Source: Euryodendron excelsum (Eukaryota; Streptophyta; Magnoliopsida; Ericales; Pentaphylacaceae). From it: a DNA stretch of 64,000 nt. Each line of letters opens with the position of its first letter. Positions within the stretch are counted from its first letter, which is position 1. The stretch spans positions 36,542,683-36,606,682 of the forward strand of contig CM065377.1 of assembly GCA_033060915.1 (NCBI GenBank). Direction: 5' to 3'. Shown here piece after piece: positions 48,330-59,819 of the stretch. A model generated the notes under the pieces. It ran no database searches. It saw only the letters and a program-made list of their open reading frames with translations, and was not told where the DNA came from. Both the position numbers and the translations under genes were made by a program.

Positions 48330-51300
48330 ACCGTCAGAGTGGCGAAAACACTCACAAACAGGTTGACATCGGGAATTGCCAACAAACCACCATTGTCAAG
48401 GGATCGAACTCGCCTCTTGGTTGTGGCAAGTTTACCAAAGGACGAGATACCTTTGGAAACCAACTCGTCACAAACCGTCAGAGTGGCAAAAACACTCAAA
48501 ACTTGGGTCAACACTAGTGCCTGCTAGCCTACTCCGGTGAAAAATGACCAAACTGTCCCTTCGGCCTTTTTTGTCATGCTTCTAAAAAAAGTACTTAAGT
48601 CCTCAGAGTGGTAAGTCCACCTTACCAAGATTGTCCCAATAATGATCCGGTATGTTCAAATGCCTTCCAGTCACTTTCGGACCAATTTTGGACCATCCGG
48701 TCAAAATGACAATTTTGCCTCTAGGCATCCAAGCGCCTCTAGGAACCACACCAGCTCTAGGTATCAAACCGATTACCTTCTAACAATGCTTCTAATAGTA
48801 TTCTCAATCTTCTAGCACCTTTCCTGAGCATTCTGAGTCTATTCTAGCAAACTTGGTGCTAAATGAATATTTTGCCTCTAGGCATCTGGTCACCTTTTCC
48901 AACCAACGGCAATACATCGGAACATTATAAATAGTGTTTCCAACCTTTGAGTCCTCTTATGAGTCGTTCCAAGTCTTTTTTGATCTAGTTGACCGTTTTG
49001 CCCCTAAGAGCTCGACTGACCACTTTGCCAATTCTGACCTTGTTTTTCAAGTTCGTTACCTCCAGAACACTATTTCAAGGTTCGGCCTTTCGGACCATTC
49101 CTGACCTCCCGGAGCATTCCCGAACCTTCAAGAGTCACTACTAGTGGAGCCAAACCAAAAATTACATGGTAGTCACTAATACAAGCACCCAAATCTTTTG
49201 CCTTACCTGACAAGGGTCAAAAGATAAATTGCTTGCCGCCTTTAAAACTTTCCTAAGTGGCTGGTGGCGCCAAGGCAGAAATTGGCCTAGCACCACTCCA
49301 AGTGGTGCCAGAAGGAATTTTGCCCTGGCGCCACTGCAATAGGCGCCAAGCTAGTCTTGTGTCTATAAATACAGAGCCTTTCCTTGCATGAAAAGGGTCT
49401 GCAAACTCAGTCCAAAAACTCTGCTTTTCAAATTACAGAGCTCGAAGTCTCTTCAAAACCCTAGCCTCTCTAGTCTTTTCAAACCCTAACCTCCATACAC
49501 TTAACCTTAACACCTATACATAATCCAGACACTCATACAAAAGCTTCCAAAGCCTCCATTAAAGACTCAAAGAGCTGCAACTTGGAAGCTTTCAAGGATC
49601 AAGCAAAGCAAAACAAATAAAGCAAGCAAAACAAGAAGAAAGCAAGGTAGGTTTTCTTTTTTATGTTCATTTACTACCCCCTCTCTCTTCTTCCTGCTAA
49701 CCCACTTGGGTTTTCTTCTATTTTAATCTCATATCTTTTACCCCCCCCTTTCTTGCATGCTTAAAACAAGGGATTCCCCAATTCATGTGTAGGAACGATT
49801 GTTGAAAGTCACCATGTCGGGAGCTTTCTTCTAGTTCAACCTTAGACCAAGTGAATTCGGCCCCTTTGATTATGTGGTGAAGCCAACCTTGTATATTCAC
49901 GACCTTACTTGCTTTATGCATGTCATATTCATACATCCCTTCAAAATTTGTTTTCAAAGTCGTTTTCAAAATTTGCATCAAAACCATCTTTCAAACTTGA
50001 ATTCAAAATCTCTTTCTCAAAACTTGTTTTCATAATCACAATCTTAAAGTGATTCTAGCCTTCCATGGGTAGGGTTGCTTTAGGAAAGTGTTATATTCAT
50101 TATGATCATCAAAGTCCATATTTTGGGTGTAAACCCTAAATTGTTTTTCATCAAAACCACAATCTTAAGATGGTTCTAGCCATTCCATGATTATGGTTAT
50201 TTTTAGAAAAGTGTGATATTCAATAAGATCATGTTGGTCCATATTTCAAATCCATATTGTTTTCAAAACCACCAACTTAGAATGGTTCTAATCTCTTCAT
50301 AGTTGGAATCGTTTTAGGAAAATGAGATATTCAAAAGATTTTCAAAAAGTCCATATTCAAGCTCCTTTCCAAATTACTTTTCAAACTCCTCTTCAAATTG
50401 TTTTTTAGACTCCTTTCCAAAAACTTCTTTCAAAAATCTATTTTTCAAAAACTCTTTTCAAACTCCTCTCCAAAAGTTCTCTTCAAAAATTCACTTTCTA
50501 AAAACTCTCTTCAAGTTTTCTTCCTAGAAACTCTCTTTAAAACGTCTACTTTCTAAAAATCTCTCTTTCTTAGAGTCCAAGTGAAGCTCTAGATTCCATA
50601 GTTAAGAAACCCTAATTCTCTTTCCTAAAAACATGACTTCCTCTTTTGCCTTAAATCATAAGTTTCCTAAATCTCTTTTTTTTTTTTTCTACACAAAATT
50701 ATAACTTTCTAGATCCAAATTTTTCAAAATTCAACCTTTCCAATTCCATGTCAAATCTAATCTTTGAAATTAGGAAACTAAATCAAATCTTCCCGTTTAA
50801 GAAACTAAATCAAATCCTTCAATTTTAGAAACCATATCAAATCATGTATTTTCGAAAATAAAATCTAATCTTCTATTTTAGGAAACAAAAAACAAATCTT
50901 TCTTAATTCAAACATTTCCTAAGTTCACATCCTTCTAAATTCAAACATTTCCTTATTCCAACCTTTCTAAATTTCAAAACTTTCTAAATTCAGAGCTTTC
51001 CAAAATTGAAATCTTTCCAAAACCAACTCTTTCTTAATTTGAAGACTTTTCTAAATTCATAACTTTCCTAAAATGGAACATTCCTAAAATCAACATTTTC
51101 CTAATTTGGCACTTTGTTAAAATGGAACTTTCCTAATTCAAAGATTTCTAAAATCTAGTCTTTCCTAAACCTAACTTTCTAAATTCATTCAAATCAAGTG
51201 GCTAAGTCAAGTTTTTCTAAATTGAGTCAAATCTCTTTTTAAATCTTCCTTAAATCCAACTTTTCTAATTTGAACATTTCCTAAATTCAACTTTCTAAAA

Positions 51301-51682
51301 TCAAACCTCTCAAATTTAAATCAAATCATTTCCAATTCAACTACATATTTCAATCTTAGGTAACTTAATCCCTAGGAAGCCTAAACCCTAGTTCAACCCT
51401 AACCCTAAAGTTAGGAAGCTTCAACCCTTTTCTAAAACTTCTTTCTAAACCAAGATGGTTTTCCAATTTCAAACTTCAAAATGTTTTCAAAACTCAACTC
51501 TTTCGTTCCTAAGTCAAGTCTAAGTTCTCTTTTCAAGTTCAAACCCTTTTTCAAGTCTAAGTTCAATTTCAAATCAAATTTCGATTGCATATCTTCCATT
51601 CTAAGTTCAAATCAAATCCTTTTCAAAAATCAACTATTTTTCTCACTTGTCTTTTCCGAGTACAAAAAATCAGGGCACGACA

Positions 51683-52299
51683 CCTCCTACACTCAAACCC
51701 TAACCTATTCACCTCTAACCCTAGCCTCTAAGCTCCATTGAAGGCCAACTCCAGCCTCTTCAAAACTCTTGAAGGCCTCTCAAGTCCAAGCCAAAGCCTC
51801 CATTGAAGCTCTATTGAAGGTTGAAGACAAGGTAGGGTTTCTATTTTACTTTTATGCTCTTCCACTCCTTCTCTTCTCCCTTCTGGTCCATTTGAACTAT
51901 TCTCTCTTTTAATCCCCATCTTCTAACCCCTTTTCTTGCATACTTAAAACACAAGTACCTTAGGTCCATGCCTAGGGGACGCTTTGGGAATATCACCGTG
52001 CCGGGAGTCTTTTTTAAGCCTAACTAATCATGGTATGATCTTAAGGCCCATTGCAATATGGTGAAACCTTCAACCTTGTATATTCGCAACCCTTGTATAT
52101 TATAATTGTCATGTTCATGCATTATTCTTATTTTCAAACTCACAACTCTATGGTGATTCTAACATTCTTATGGTTAGGGTTTTCCTAGGAAAGTGACATA
52201 TTCAAAGGGATCACCAAGGTCCACATTAGGGTTTTAAGCCTTAACTTGTTTTCAAAATCACAACCGTAAAGTGGTTATAGCCTTTTCCTGGTTAGGATC
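51683..52299 (+). mobile_element. LTR C, right piece
   Basis: After D's target copy the sequence continues as the transcribed leader part of the same LTR family. It has a donor-like AAGACAAGGTAGGG near 51829, the CT-rich block, TCACCGTGCCGGGAG and the AACCTTGTATATTC block, equivalent to about 17750-18540 of LTR B. It breaks off at GGTTAGGATC where element E begins at 52300. Confidence 0.8.
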
Positions 52300-52739
52300 T
52301 CTCAAGCCCCGTAACCCGACCTATACATATTTAGGGTGCATGACTAGCTAGTAGCTTGGCTACCCAAGGCCGCATTAAATGAACTGGTTGAATATTGTTA
52401 TTCAAGTCAAATATTATTGTTCTCAAAAACATATATAGTGTAAATTTGAAAATATAGATAGCATAAGCATCATATTAAAACATTATATCGTCAGTTTTCA
52501 TAATGAAATGTTATAACATTTTGAGCATAGTATCATACGAGTGAGATACAAATCGTAACATAATCACGTAAGGCCTAACGTAGCTTGTCATAAGCATACC
52601 ATGCCATGGTACTTTAAGGCATATCGTAAAAAAGAGAGATACACCATGACATTAATACTTGTGGAAACATACATAATTTGTCATGAAACATTTTAACAAA
52701 TCATATTTCCCGTTCTAGAACATAAGTGTGTTATGTCTT

Positions 52740-53195
52740 TACATCAAAGCTAGGCTCCGCATTTGTAAACTTAAAGGTCACACATAGGGCTCTTTAGGCC
52801 AACATTGGTGCTAGGCTCCGCATTAGTAACATTAAAGGTCATATATAAGGCTCTTTAGGCCAATATAGTAACCGAAAAGGTCACGCATAAGGCTCTTTGG
52901 GCCAACATGCAACCACAAAGGTCATATATAAGGCTTTTCAGGCCAATATTATAACTATAAGGGTCACGCATAATGCTTTTTAGGCCAACATAGTAATCAC
53001 AAGGGTCACGCATAAGGCTCTTTAGGCCAACATAATAACTACAAAGGTCACGTATAAAGCTCTTTAAGCCAACATAGTAACCGCAAGGGTCACGTATAAG
53101 GCTTTTTAGGCCAATATAGTAACCATGAAGGTCACGTATAAGGCTTATTAGGCCAACATATTAACCGCGAAGGTCACGCATAAGGTCCTTTAGGG
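52740..53195. repeat. 42-bp tandem repeat array in E's 3' LTR
   Basis: About ten to eleven units of the form GTAACCGCAAGGGTCACG plus a CATAAGGCTCTTTAGGCC stretch plus AACATA. GGTCACG or variants start at 52837, 52879, 52920, 52962, 53004, 53046, 53088, 53130 and 53172, a near-exact 42-bp period, with one earlier unit offset at 52776. Confidence 0.93.
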
Positions 53196-53530
53196 TAGTC
53201 ATGAGAGCTAGGCTTAATCATTAAGTGTTATGCTCAGTTCATTAGCAATATAGAGTGCTTCAAGCCTATCATGACAACTAGGCTCAATCGTGAGAGTTAC
53301 ACTCAGTTCACTAGCAACATGGGGTACTTTAGGATAATCATAAGAGCTAGGCTCAATTATGAGAGCTAAGCTCAATCATTAAGAGCTACGCTTAGTTCAT
53401 TTGCAACATAGAGTGTTTAGGCTACTCATGAGAGCTAGGCTCAGTCAATAAAAGTTATGCTCAGTTCATTAGCAGCTATAAAGGTCACACATAAGCTCTT
53501 TAAGCCAATCATTAGAGTTGGGCTCAGTTA
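53195..53530. repeat. Longer tandem repeat with CTCAGTTCATTAGCAAC
   Basis: Four units of 69-89 bp contain a CATGAGAGCTAGGCTCAAT-like stretch and CTCAGTTCATTAGCAAC (starts at 53233, 53302, 53391, 53460). They adjoin the 42-bp array and share its GCTCTTTAAGCCAA segment at the right edge, suggesting related origins. Confidence 0.8.
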
Positions 53531-54577
53531 TAGTAACCATAAAGATCACATATAAGCTCTTTAAGCCAAGGGACGTCTCCTAACATGGCATTAGATTATT
53601 TCGCATCCCCTATCTTGGGACCAACGTTGCTAGTTTAGGGTTTTGCCACAAAAGGCCTTGACTTGGCAACATACATTGGAAATCTTGGATTTCCTTCATG
53701 TAAACATTCTAGTCCATAGGTTTTGATTCATAAAATAAGTATAACTTGCATGCATTTAAAGGTATGACATTTATAATTGAACATAAACATTAATGCATTG
53801 AAATCACATAAAAAGCATTGCATAAAATGTAATTGGACTTAAAACATTTGGAAAGTGATAAGATTTTACTCATGGCATATCATTACTTACCTCTATCCTT
53901 GAAGATCGGTGCTAAACAATGGTATTCCTACACATAGAGTACATATAAACGTCAAACGCAAGACCCCAATTCAAAGCAAGAATTATAAAAGTTGAGGTTT
54001 AAAATATTGATCCCTCAACACATGTTCATTCAATGCATCTTATCTTCATCAAAAAACTAAGACTACATTCTAGGTTAATTTCACTTGAAAATAGTCTTAA
54101 AAAGCTTTAATTTGATAGGTCATGGGTCCAAAATACATTTCGGATAAAAAAGTTATATCCTATGGAAAATGGACTAAAATTCTTAGAAGTAATGTTTCTG
54201 ACAAAACTTTTGGGTCAATTTTACGCTTCAATATCTCTCAATATATAAAGAATTAGAGTACAAACTTTATCGGTAAAAAGGTCTATGAGTCTTCTACCTT
54301 TCAATGCTTCAAGCGGTGCATCAGTTTAAGTATTCTAGAGCAAGATATGTCCATTTTACAAAATAGTGTCGGAACTACGGTTAAAGAGACCTTTCCAACG
54401 GTAGGACAATTTCTCGCTAACCGTCCCAACAGTGCCACATACCATCCCAACAGTAGGCCAATTTATTTTTTATCCTCCCAACGGTAAGGTCTGCAGTGCA
54501 TTGATTTTGTTTAGCCTTCTGTAACCGTTTCAACAGTCTAGTGACCGTCCTGACGGTCAAAGCACTTGCATACAATT

Positions 54578-54598
54578 GGGGGGGGGGGGGGGGGGGGG
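54578..54598. repeat. Run of 21 G
   Basis: An uninterrupted G homopolymer in E's 3' LTR. Such long G runs are unstable and often mis-sized in sequencing, so the length is uncertain. Confidence 0.95.
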
Positions 54599-55250
54599 AA
54601 TTCTTCAAACTTTAGATTTCCAAATCCAAAACATCCCAAACTTTACCAATGCTTATAAGGTTCAAAGATTAACCCAAGAAGACTACAATATCTCAAAACG
54701 AAGCTAAACCAACAAGTAAATCAAAGGAATCTAGGGTTTAAAATCTGAAACCTAACATATACAATTTTGGAGTTTTCAAACCCTAACTCTTAATCCATCT
54801 ATGGAAGCTTGAAACCTTTTAAACCCCAAGTAATTGGGACTCAAAAGAGTCACCCAACACAACTATAACACATATATATATACTTGCTCATACAATGGTT
54901 GGTGAAATCTTACCTTCTTCCAAGCTTCCTCATGCTTCATCAATGTGGTTTCTAGCTGGGGTTCAGACTCTCCAAGATTCTTTTTTCTTTAATCTTCTCC
55001 TTTCTTGTTCTTCTTTATTTTTCTTCTTCTTCTTCTTCTTCATGGTTTTACTCTTTCGGCAGGTGTGTGTGTTATGGGCGTGTGTGTGTCTAAAAGACAC
55101 CCATGGGAATTAATCTCATGTGTCTCACATAGAAGATATGTGCTACAATATGCATTACCAATGGTCATTTTGACCCAAGGGCTCATTAAACAAAATATAA
55201 AATTTAGGAAATTCACATTAAATTAGATAATAGAGGTTCAGGATATTACA

Positions 55251-55262
55251 TCCTTCTCCTTA
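55251..55262 (-). other. Polypurine tract of element E
   Basis: The minus strand reads TAAGGAGAAGGA immediately before TGTAATATCC, the LTR start. This sets the element's orientation and its internal/LTR boundary. Confidence 0.85.
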
Positions 55263-55299
55263 AACAAGTTTGGTCCCCAAACTTTATACAAGCTATCAT

Positions 55300-55860
55300 T
55301 CAAACAAAAAGGAATAACACTTTTTGAATGTCAATCTCCCGATCCATTAAGAGTCCATGTAACTCTTCAGGTAAGACATCGAAAACTCCCGGATGACATG
55401 GATATCTTCCAAAGATGATGAGAATCGTGTGTGTCAATAATGTTACACAAGAAGATACGATTCCCTTTTTGGACTAAACAACGTGTTTGCATGGACGAAA
55501 TGAGATAGGGAAGAGGCACAACGCCCACTCCTTCGAAAACAAGTCCCAAATAGGTGAAAGAATGAAACCTAACTCACTTAAGTTCACAATCAATAATGGC
55601 TTCATAAGGGGATAACCAATCCATTCATAAGATGACATCAAGGTAGTGCATTTCTAAGGGTATAAGATTTACGAGCATCGACACATCTTTAACAAGATTC
55701 CCACAAAGATTGTAAATCCTAAAGCATACCATGGAATATCCGGGTGGCAAAAGGTGAATAAAACATAATTTAATAGTTCCGAAGAGATACACAATTATTT
55801 ACAACAAATACAATACAAAAGAATGTGTCGAGCTAGAATCAATAAGATCCTATCACATAA
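55300..55860 (-). pseudogene. Ty3/gypsy aspartic protease remnant of element E
   Basis: The minus strand has the retropepsin-like block LLIDSSSTHSFV (about 55827-55850; DSG is the usual active site, here DSS), then KDVSMLVNLIPLEMHYLDVI and, across a stop, MDWLSPYEAIIDCELK (from 55624). After a further stop come RFHSFTYLGLVFEG and GVVPLPYLISSMQ, then FDVLPEELHGLLMDREID at about 55330-55370, the segment that normally leads into reverse transcriptase. These are standard plant Ty3/gypsy pol blocks. RT, RNase H and integrase are gone: the sequence passes straight to the polypurine tract. Confidence 0.88.
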
Positions 55861-56162
55861 GATAAATTTTTCGAATAGAAAGGACACATACAAAGCATAC
55901 TTGAGAGGTATCGGAGACGTACGCAAATGTTGAGTAAAGAGATACCGGGTAATAAATCACTTCGGAATTAATAAGGACGTGGGGGCATACTATTCATACG
56001 TATGCAAACAAACAGTCAAGCTTGAAACATAGCATCATTACACGTAATACACATTGGCACGATATTATACACATAGCTTACATATACATACACATAGCAC
56101 GTATTCAACTCAAACCTAGAATTCTATCTAGACATGACTCAATCTTATAGTGTCAACCTATA

Positions 56163-56174
56163 GCTCTGATATCA
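56163..56174 (-). other. Primer binding site of element E (tRNA-iMet, one change)
   Basis: After the LTR end GGGGCTTGACA and GCG, the minus strand reads TGATATCAGAGCTATAGG. This is the initiator-Met primer site TGGTATCAGAGC with one G-to-A change. It lies just 0.9 kb from the polypurine tract, showing the large internal deletion. Confidence 0.85.
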
Positions 56175-56177
56175 CGC

Positions 56178-59100
56178 TGTCAAGCCCCGTAACCTGGCCT
56201 ATACAAATTTAGGGTGCATAATCGGCTAGTAGCTTGGCTACCCAAGACCACATTACATGAACCGGTTGAACACTTGTGTATGATCATTTAAAATGATACA
56301 TAGTTGAGGAATTTAAAACTTATAAACTTAAAATAATACATGTCATACGTGGCAGAGTTGTGCCTAATCCCAAAACATAAATATACCTATAGGCCTAATG
56401 CAAGGCCACCACAAATGTATACCATTATAAGTTTACAAAATATTAAGGGTACAACCCAATATCAATAAATAACATAAGACCCATGGGCCACAGTTCATAT
56501 ATCCGCATAATGGGCCTCCCTTTAAGACCTCCAAGTTTGGTGACCTGAAAACATTTTTAGAAAACATAAGCTAATGCTTAGTGAATAACAATGATGCATG
56601 AGCATAAAACAGCATGAATTATCAATTCTATTTAATGTATATAACAGTGGATGAACATTTATGCATATATGGCATGAACTTAGAAATGTATAAGCGTAAG
56701 CTTGAACACACGTGTGACATAGGCTTTCGTATTAAAACATTTCATTATTTTTAAAACATAATGTTGAAAAAGAGAGGCAGGTATATCGTAGCATGTCATG
56801 ACTTGACTTCGCTCTTATTAGGTCGCGACAGTGAAGGGTTGATGGGTTTAGGGGTTTATAAATTTAACAAGGCATGCAAAACATGATTCACATTGTAAAT
56901 CAAAACGGTCTAGTTAATATTACAACAAAGTAGAAAGACTAGTGGAACACTAGCGAAATGTCTTATTATAGTACAGCCCAAAATAAAGCTAGCTAACTCA
57001 AGAGCTTTTAAAACGACCGGATAGCAAAGGGGACTCGCTCCCACATGTTCATTTCCTTGGGAATCCATTTGAACCCTTAACTCTTGAAAACGTCCTATAA
57101 AATAGGAGTGAGCTGCAAAGCCTAGTAGGAAATCTATGATTTCTATAAAATATAGGTTTATGTGCAATGCAGTAAAAGAGTGGCAAGGCATGCATATGTC
57201 CCTTGTAATTCTTTTTATCAATTCTAGGATCCATGTAGGTATATCCTGCCAGGGCCATTTCAAGCCAATGGGGCCCACCCATGATCATCTAGCCCATTAT
57301 CAAGCCTAGTGACACTGACCCATGATAACCCCAAGTATCAAGTCTAGTCAGGTGCACCCATGATATAAACCTAGGGTCTTTTCCTTTCCAGTTGTTTCAC
57401 CTTTATTCCTCCTCAATGATGCAATGATGCAAGTAATGCATATTTTGAAATCATTTATAAGAAGACATTATATTAAAAAAGATAGTTGGCAAAAAAGCAT
57501 AAAGTCAAACACAATAACTTGCAGGTCATTCAACAAGAAAGAAAGTAAGCATGTATCTTTAATAAATGCATAAGTTCCTACCCTGATGATATGTTTGGGT
57601 TAATATATGTCCTTGATTCACGTACTTTCTGTGAAAGAAGAATATACCATCTCATTTGTCATAATTATCTGAAATTTTCTATTAAATCCGATAAATTGGT
57701 ATCTGTCATGTTGAAGTGTTAAAAAATTAGGGAAATAGTAGGCTTAGAGGTGTTAGTAAGGGTAGGCTCCGTGGGATGGATCCTTTCGAACTCTTCCCGT
57801 TTCCCGTCAGGAATGAAATTGCCTAGTATCGGGGCTCAATGGTGAAATCTCAGATTCTACCAGGGGGTCTAGTGACCCTACACTCTCCCATATTAGGGTT
57901 CCTCATATTTTTCCCATTTATAATCTATTTTCTATGATTTTTTGTGTCCGAACACTGTTATTAATTCACAAAAAATCATAGAATTATCAAAAAATTCCAA
58001 CAAATTTAGGGTAGGCTTTAATGGTCTCTAGGACCATTCCACCAAAATTTAGTGCTCATCAGAGCACCCATGCACCACCACGCACCACCAGTCGCACGTG
58101 GGGTAGGAAGACATAGCCTTCTCCTTCCTCCACCGCGACTGGTGGTGCTTCCAGCTCCGTTTCTGACCACCCACCGCACTTCCTAGCCATGCTTGTGTAA
58201 CCCAGAGATAGCTAACAACATGGGCCTCACACTCATGGCCAGAGCTTGGTCGGTGGTGGCCGAAGGTGGCCGTTTTATGGCTAAAAAGCCTGGTTGCTCA
58301 AGGTTCTAGACCTACAATTAGGTTTTTTGGGCCCTTCCCGTGGTTTTCTGGAAAATAATCCTTCATGAAGTTTGTTCCTATTGTCGAGACGAAGAGGTCC
58401 CAAGTGGACTTATCGCCAATAGTGGCCGATGGTCGGAATTATGGCATGTCAACCATTTTCCAGCGATTTCAGCTTTTCAAGGCCATTTTAGCTTATGCAC
58501 AGGGGTAAGAGGCCTCCCTTGGACTCCACGGAGGTCCTAAAGAAGCCTCGGGTCCTGCCTTGGCTCGATACCACGCTTTGGCCGGTGAACTCTCTTGTTT
58601 TTCTGTCTCCCCAATTCTCTGGTTTATGGTGGCCATAGGGTTGGTTCTTTGCTAGGTTTAGGTAGATGAGGGGTTGGGGAAGGAGGTTATATACCTACCC
58701 TTTCAAGAGGTTTGATCTCTACTCTGTTCTTCCTCCATCTCCCTATACTCTCACTTAGTTTCTCTTTTTCTCTCTCTAGGTTTCTTTCTTCCTCTTCCCT
58801 TGTAACTCACTCGGCCAACTGGGAGGAAGGTGTGGAGTTGTATATATATATAGGGGTTGGGTCTTGGTGGAGCTTTGCCGAAAGAGATACACTCCTTTTG
58901 GGTTTCTCTCTCCCTCTCTCTAGAATTCTCTCTAAGCTCTATGGCCAACGAATGGGGAATGGGCAACAAGGCTAGGTATATATAGAGGGAGTACGGGTGG
59001 TGCATCGAGTGAAGGGATCGTGGTATTGGTTTATCGGTTGCATGGGGCTTCATTGCATGGGTTCTTCTTCTCCCTTTCCCTCTCTCTGTCTCTCTCTTTC

Positions 59101-59819
59101 TCTCTATCTCTCTCTGTCTCTCTCTCTCTCTGTGCAAAACATCCACCAAGTGGTGGCCCATGGTTGCCTTATGTTCAACACAAGGAATATATGTGCATTG
59201 GTGGGTGCGTATGCGCACACATTTCACCCCACCCTCTCGGTTTCTCTCTCGTCAACTACAAACCCTAGGCATCTCACTTATCTTTCTTCCCAAAGAAACA
59301 ACTCTCATTGGCCATGCATGGAATATTCTTTCCGAAAACACGAGGGGCAAGATGATAAAACTTTATAATTTTTGTATGTTGTATTATAAGCATGTGATAG
59401 TTATGTATATAGGTTTATATAATAGGGCACCAACCATGCAAATATGATATAATACTAACTTGGCTACATGAGCAGCCATGACTTGTACATCATGTGCACT
59501 AAATGCATGCATGGGTAGCCGGCCATGCAAAGTTGGTCAGGTGCAATAATTTGATGAAAAAAAGAAAGAGAGCCTTAGCCCGAAACGGCGGAGTTTGGGG
59601 CTTCAAATCTTGTCGAATACTTATTACTAGACCATAGATAGGAAGTTTTCAAAAAGTTAATTGGGTTAGGCTCAAATTTTCCACGATTCCGATACCAGGT
59701 GAGAGAGAAAATTCAATTCAAAGTTTTGGTGAAATCGGGTGCGAATTTCCCAAGTGCAATGGATTTTGGAGGCCTTTTGGGAAATCAAATCTCCATGAAA
59801 TTGAATTCCGAGAGTATGG
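56178..59819 (-). mobile_element. Element E: 5' LTR side, diverged, cut by LTR F
   Basis: It starts TGTCAAGCCCCGTAACC at 56178 next to the primer site. About the first 100 bp match the 3' LTR (52300-52400). Beyond that I could not align the two confidently: the tandem arrays are missing and GA/CT-rich tracts appear. No GGATATTACA end is seen before 59819, where minus-strand LTR F is inserted. So the LTR is either much longer than its partner, recombinant, or contains unrecognised insertions. The long open frames here (for example 58751-59227 minus) are low-complexity CT/GA products. I see no gene. Confidence 0.5.
59070..59136. repeat. Imperfect CT microsatellite
   Basis: A CTCTCTCTGT-type run with scattered T insertions; it gives Ser/Leu-rich or Arg/Glu-rich frames that should not be taken as proteins. 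Confidence 0.9.

Larger units (their letters stand above)
42428..51682 (+). mobile_element. 3' LTR of element D (about 3.9 kb without insert H)
   Basis: It begins TGTAAGCACTCC and ends GGGCACGACA, followed by CCTCC (51683-51687), which matches the left flank TCTCC in 4 of 5 bases. Removing solo LTR H and its duplicated target (42995-48334) leaves 3915 bp, about 0.8 kb shorter than the 5' LTR. The deletion lies near 51625: sequence matching about 32355 joins sequence matching about 33130, removing the conserved island and hairpin. TATA is at 49363. Both D LTRs share a segment with CCTCTTGG…TACCTTTGGAAACCAACTC not seen in B, G or H. Confidence 0.85.
52300..55250 (-). mobile_element. Element E: 3' LTR of a Ty3/gypsy element (minus strand, 2.95 kb)
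   Basis: On the minus strand it begins TGTAATATCC (55250) and ends GGGGCTTGAGA (52300; one base off the expected TTGACA). It is preceded on that strand by a polypurine tract. The plus-strand left end TCTCAAGCCCCGTAACC matches TGTCAAGCCCCGTAACC at 56178, the end of the other LTR. It holds a 42-bp tandem array, a second longer repeat and a 21-G homopolymer. No coding signal. Confidence 0.8.

Noticed and set aside
58751..59227. 158-residue minus-strand frame rich in Arg/Glu
   Set aside because: It is a translation of a CT/GA microsatellite and flanks, with overlapping frames on the other strand and no domain.
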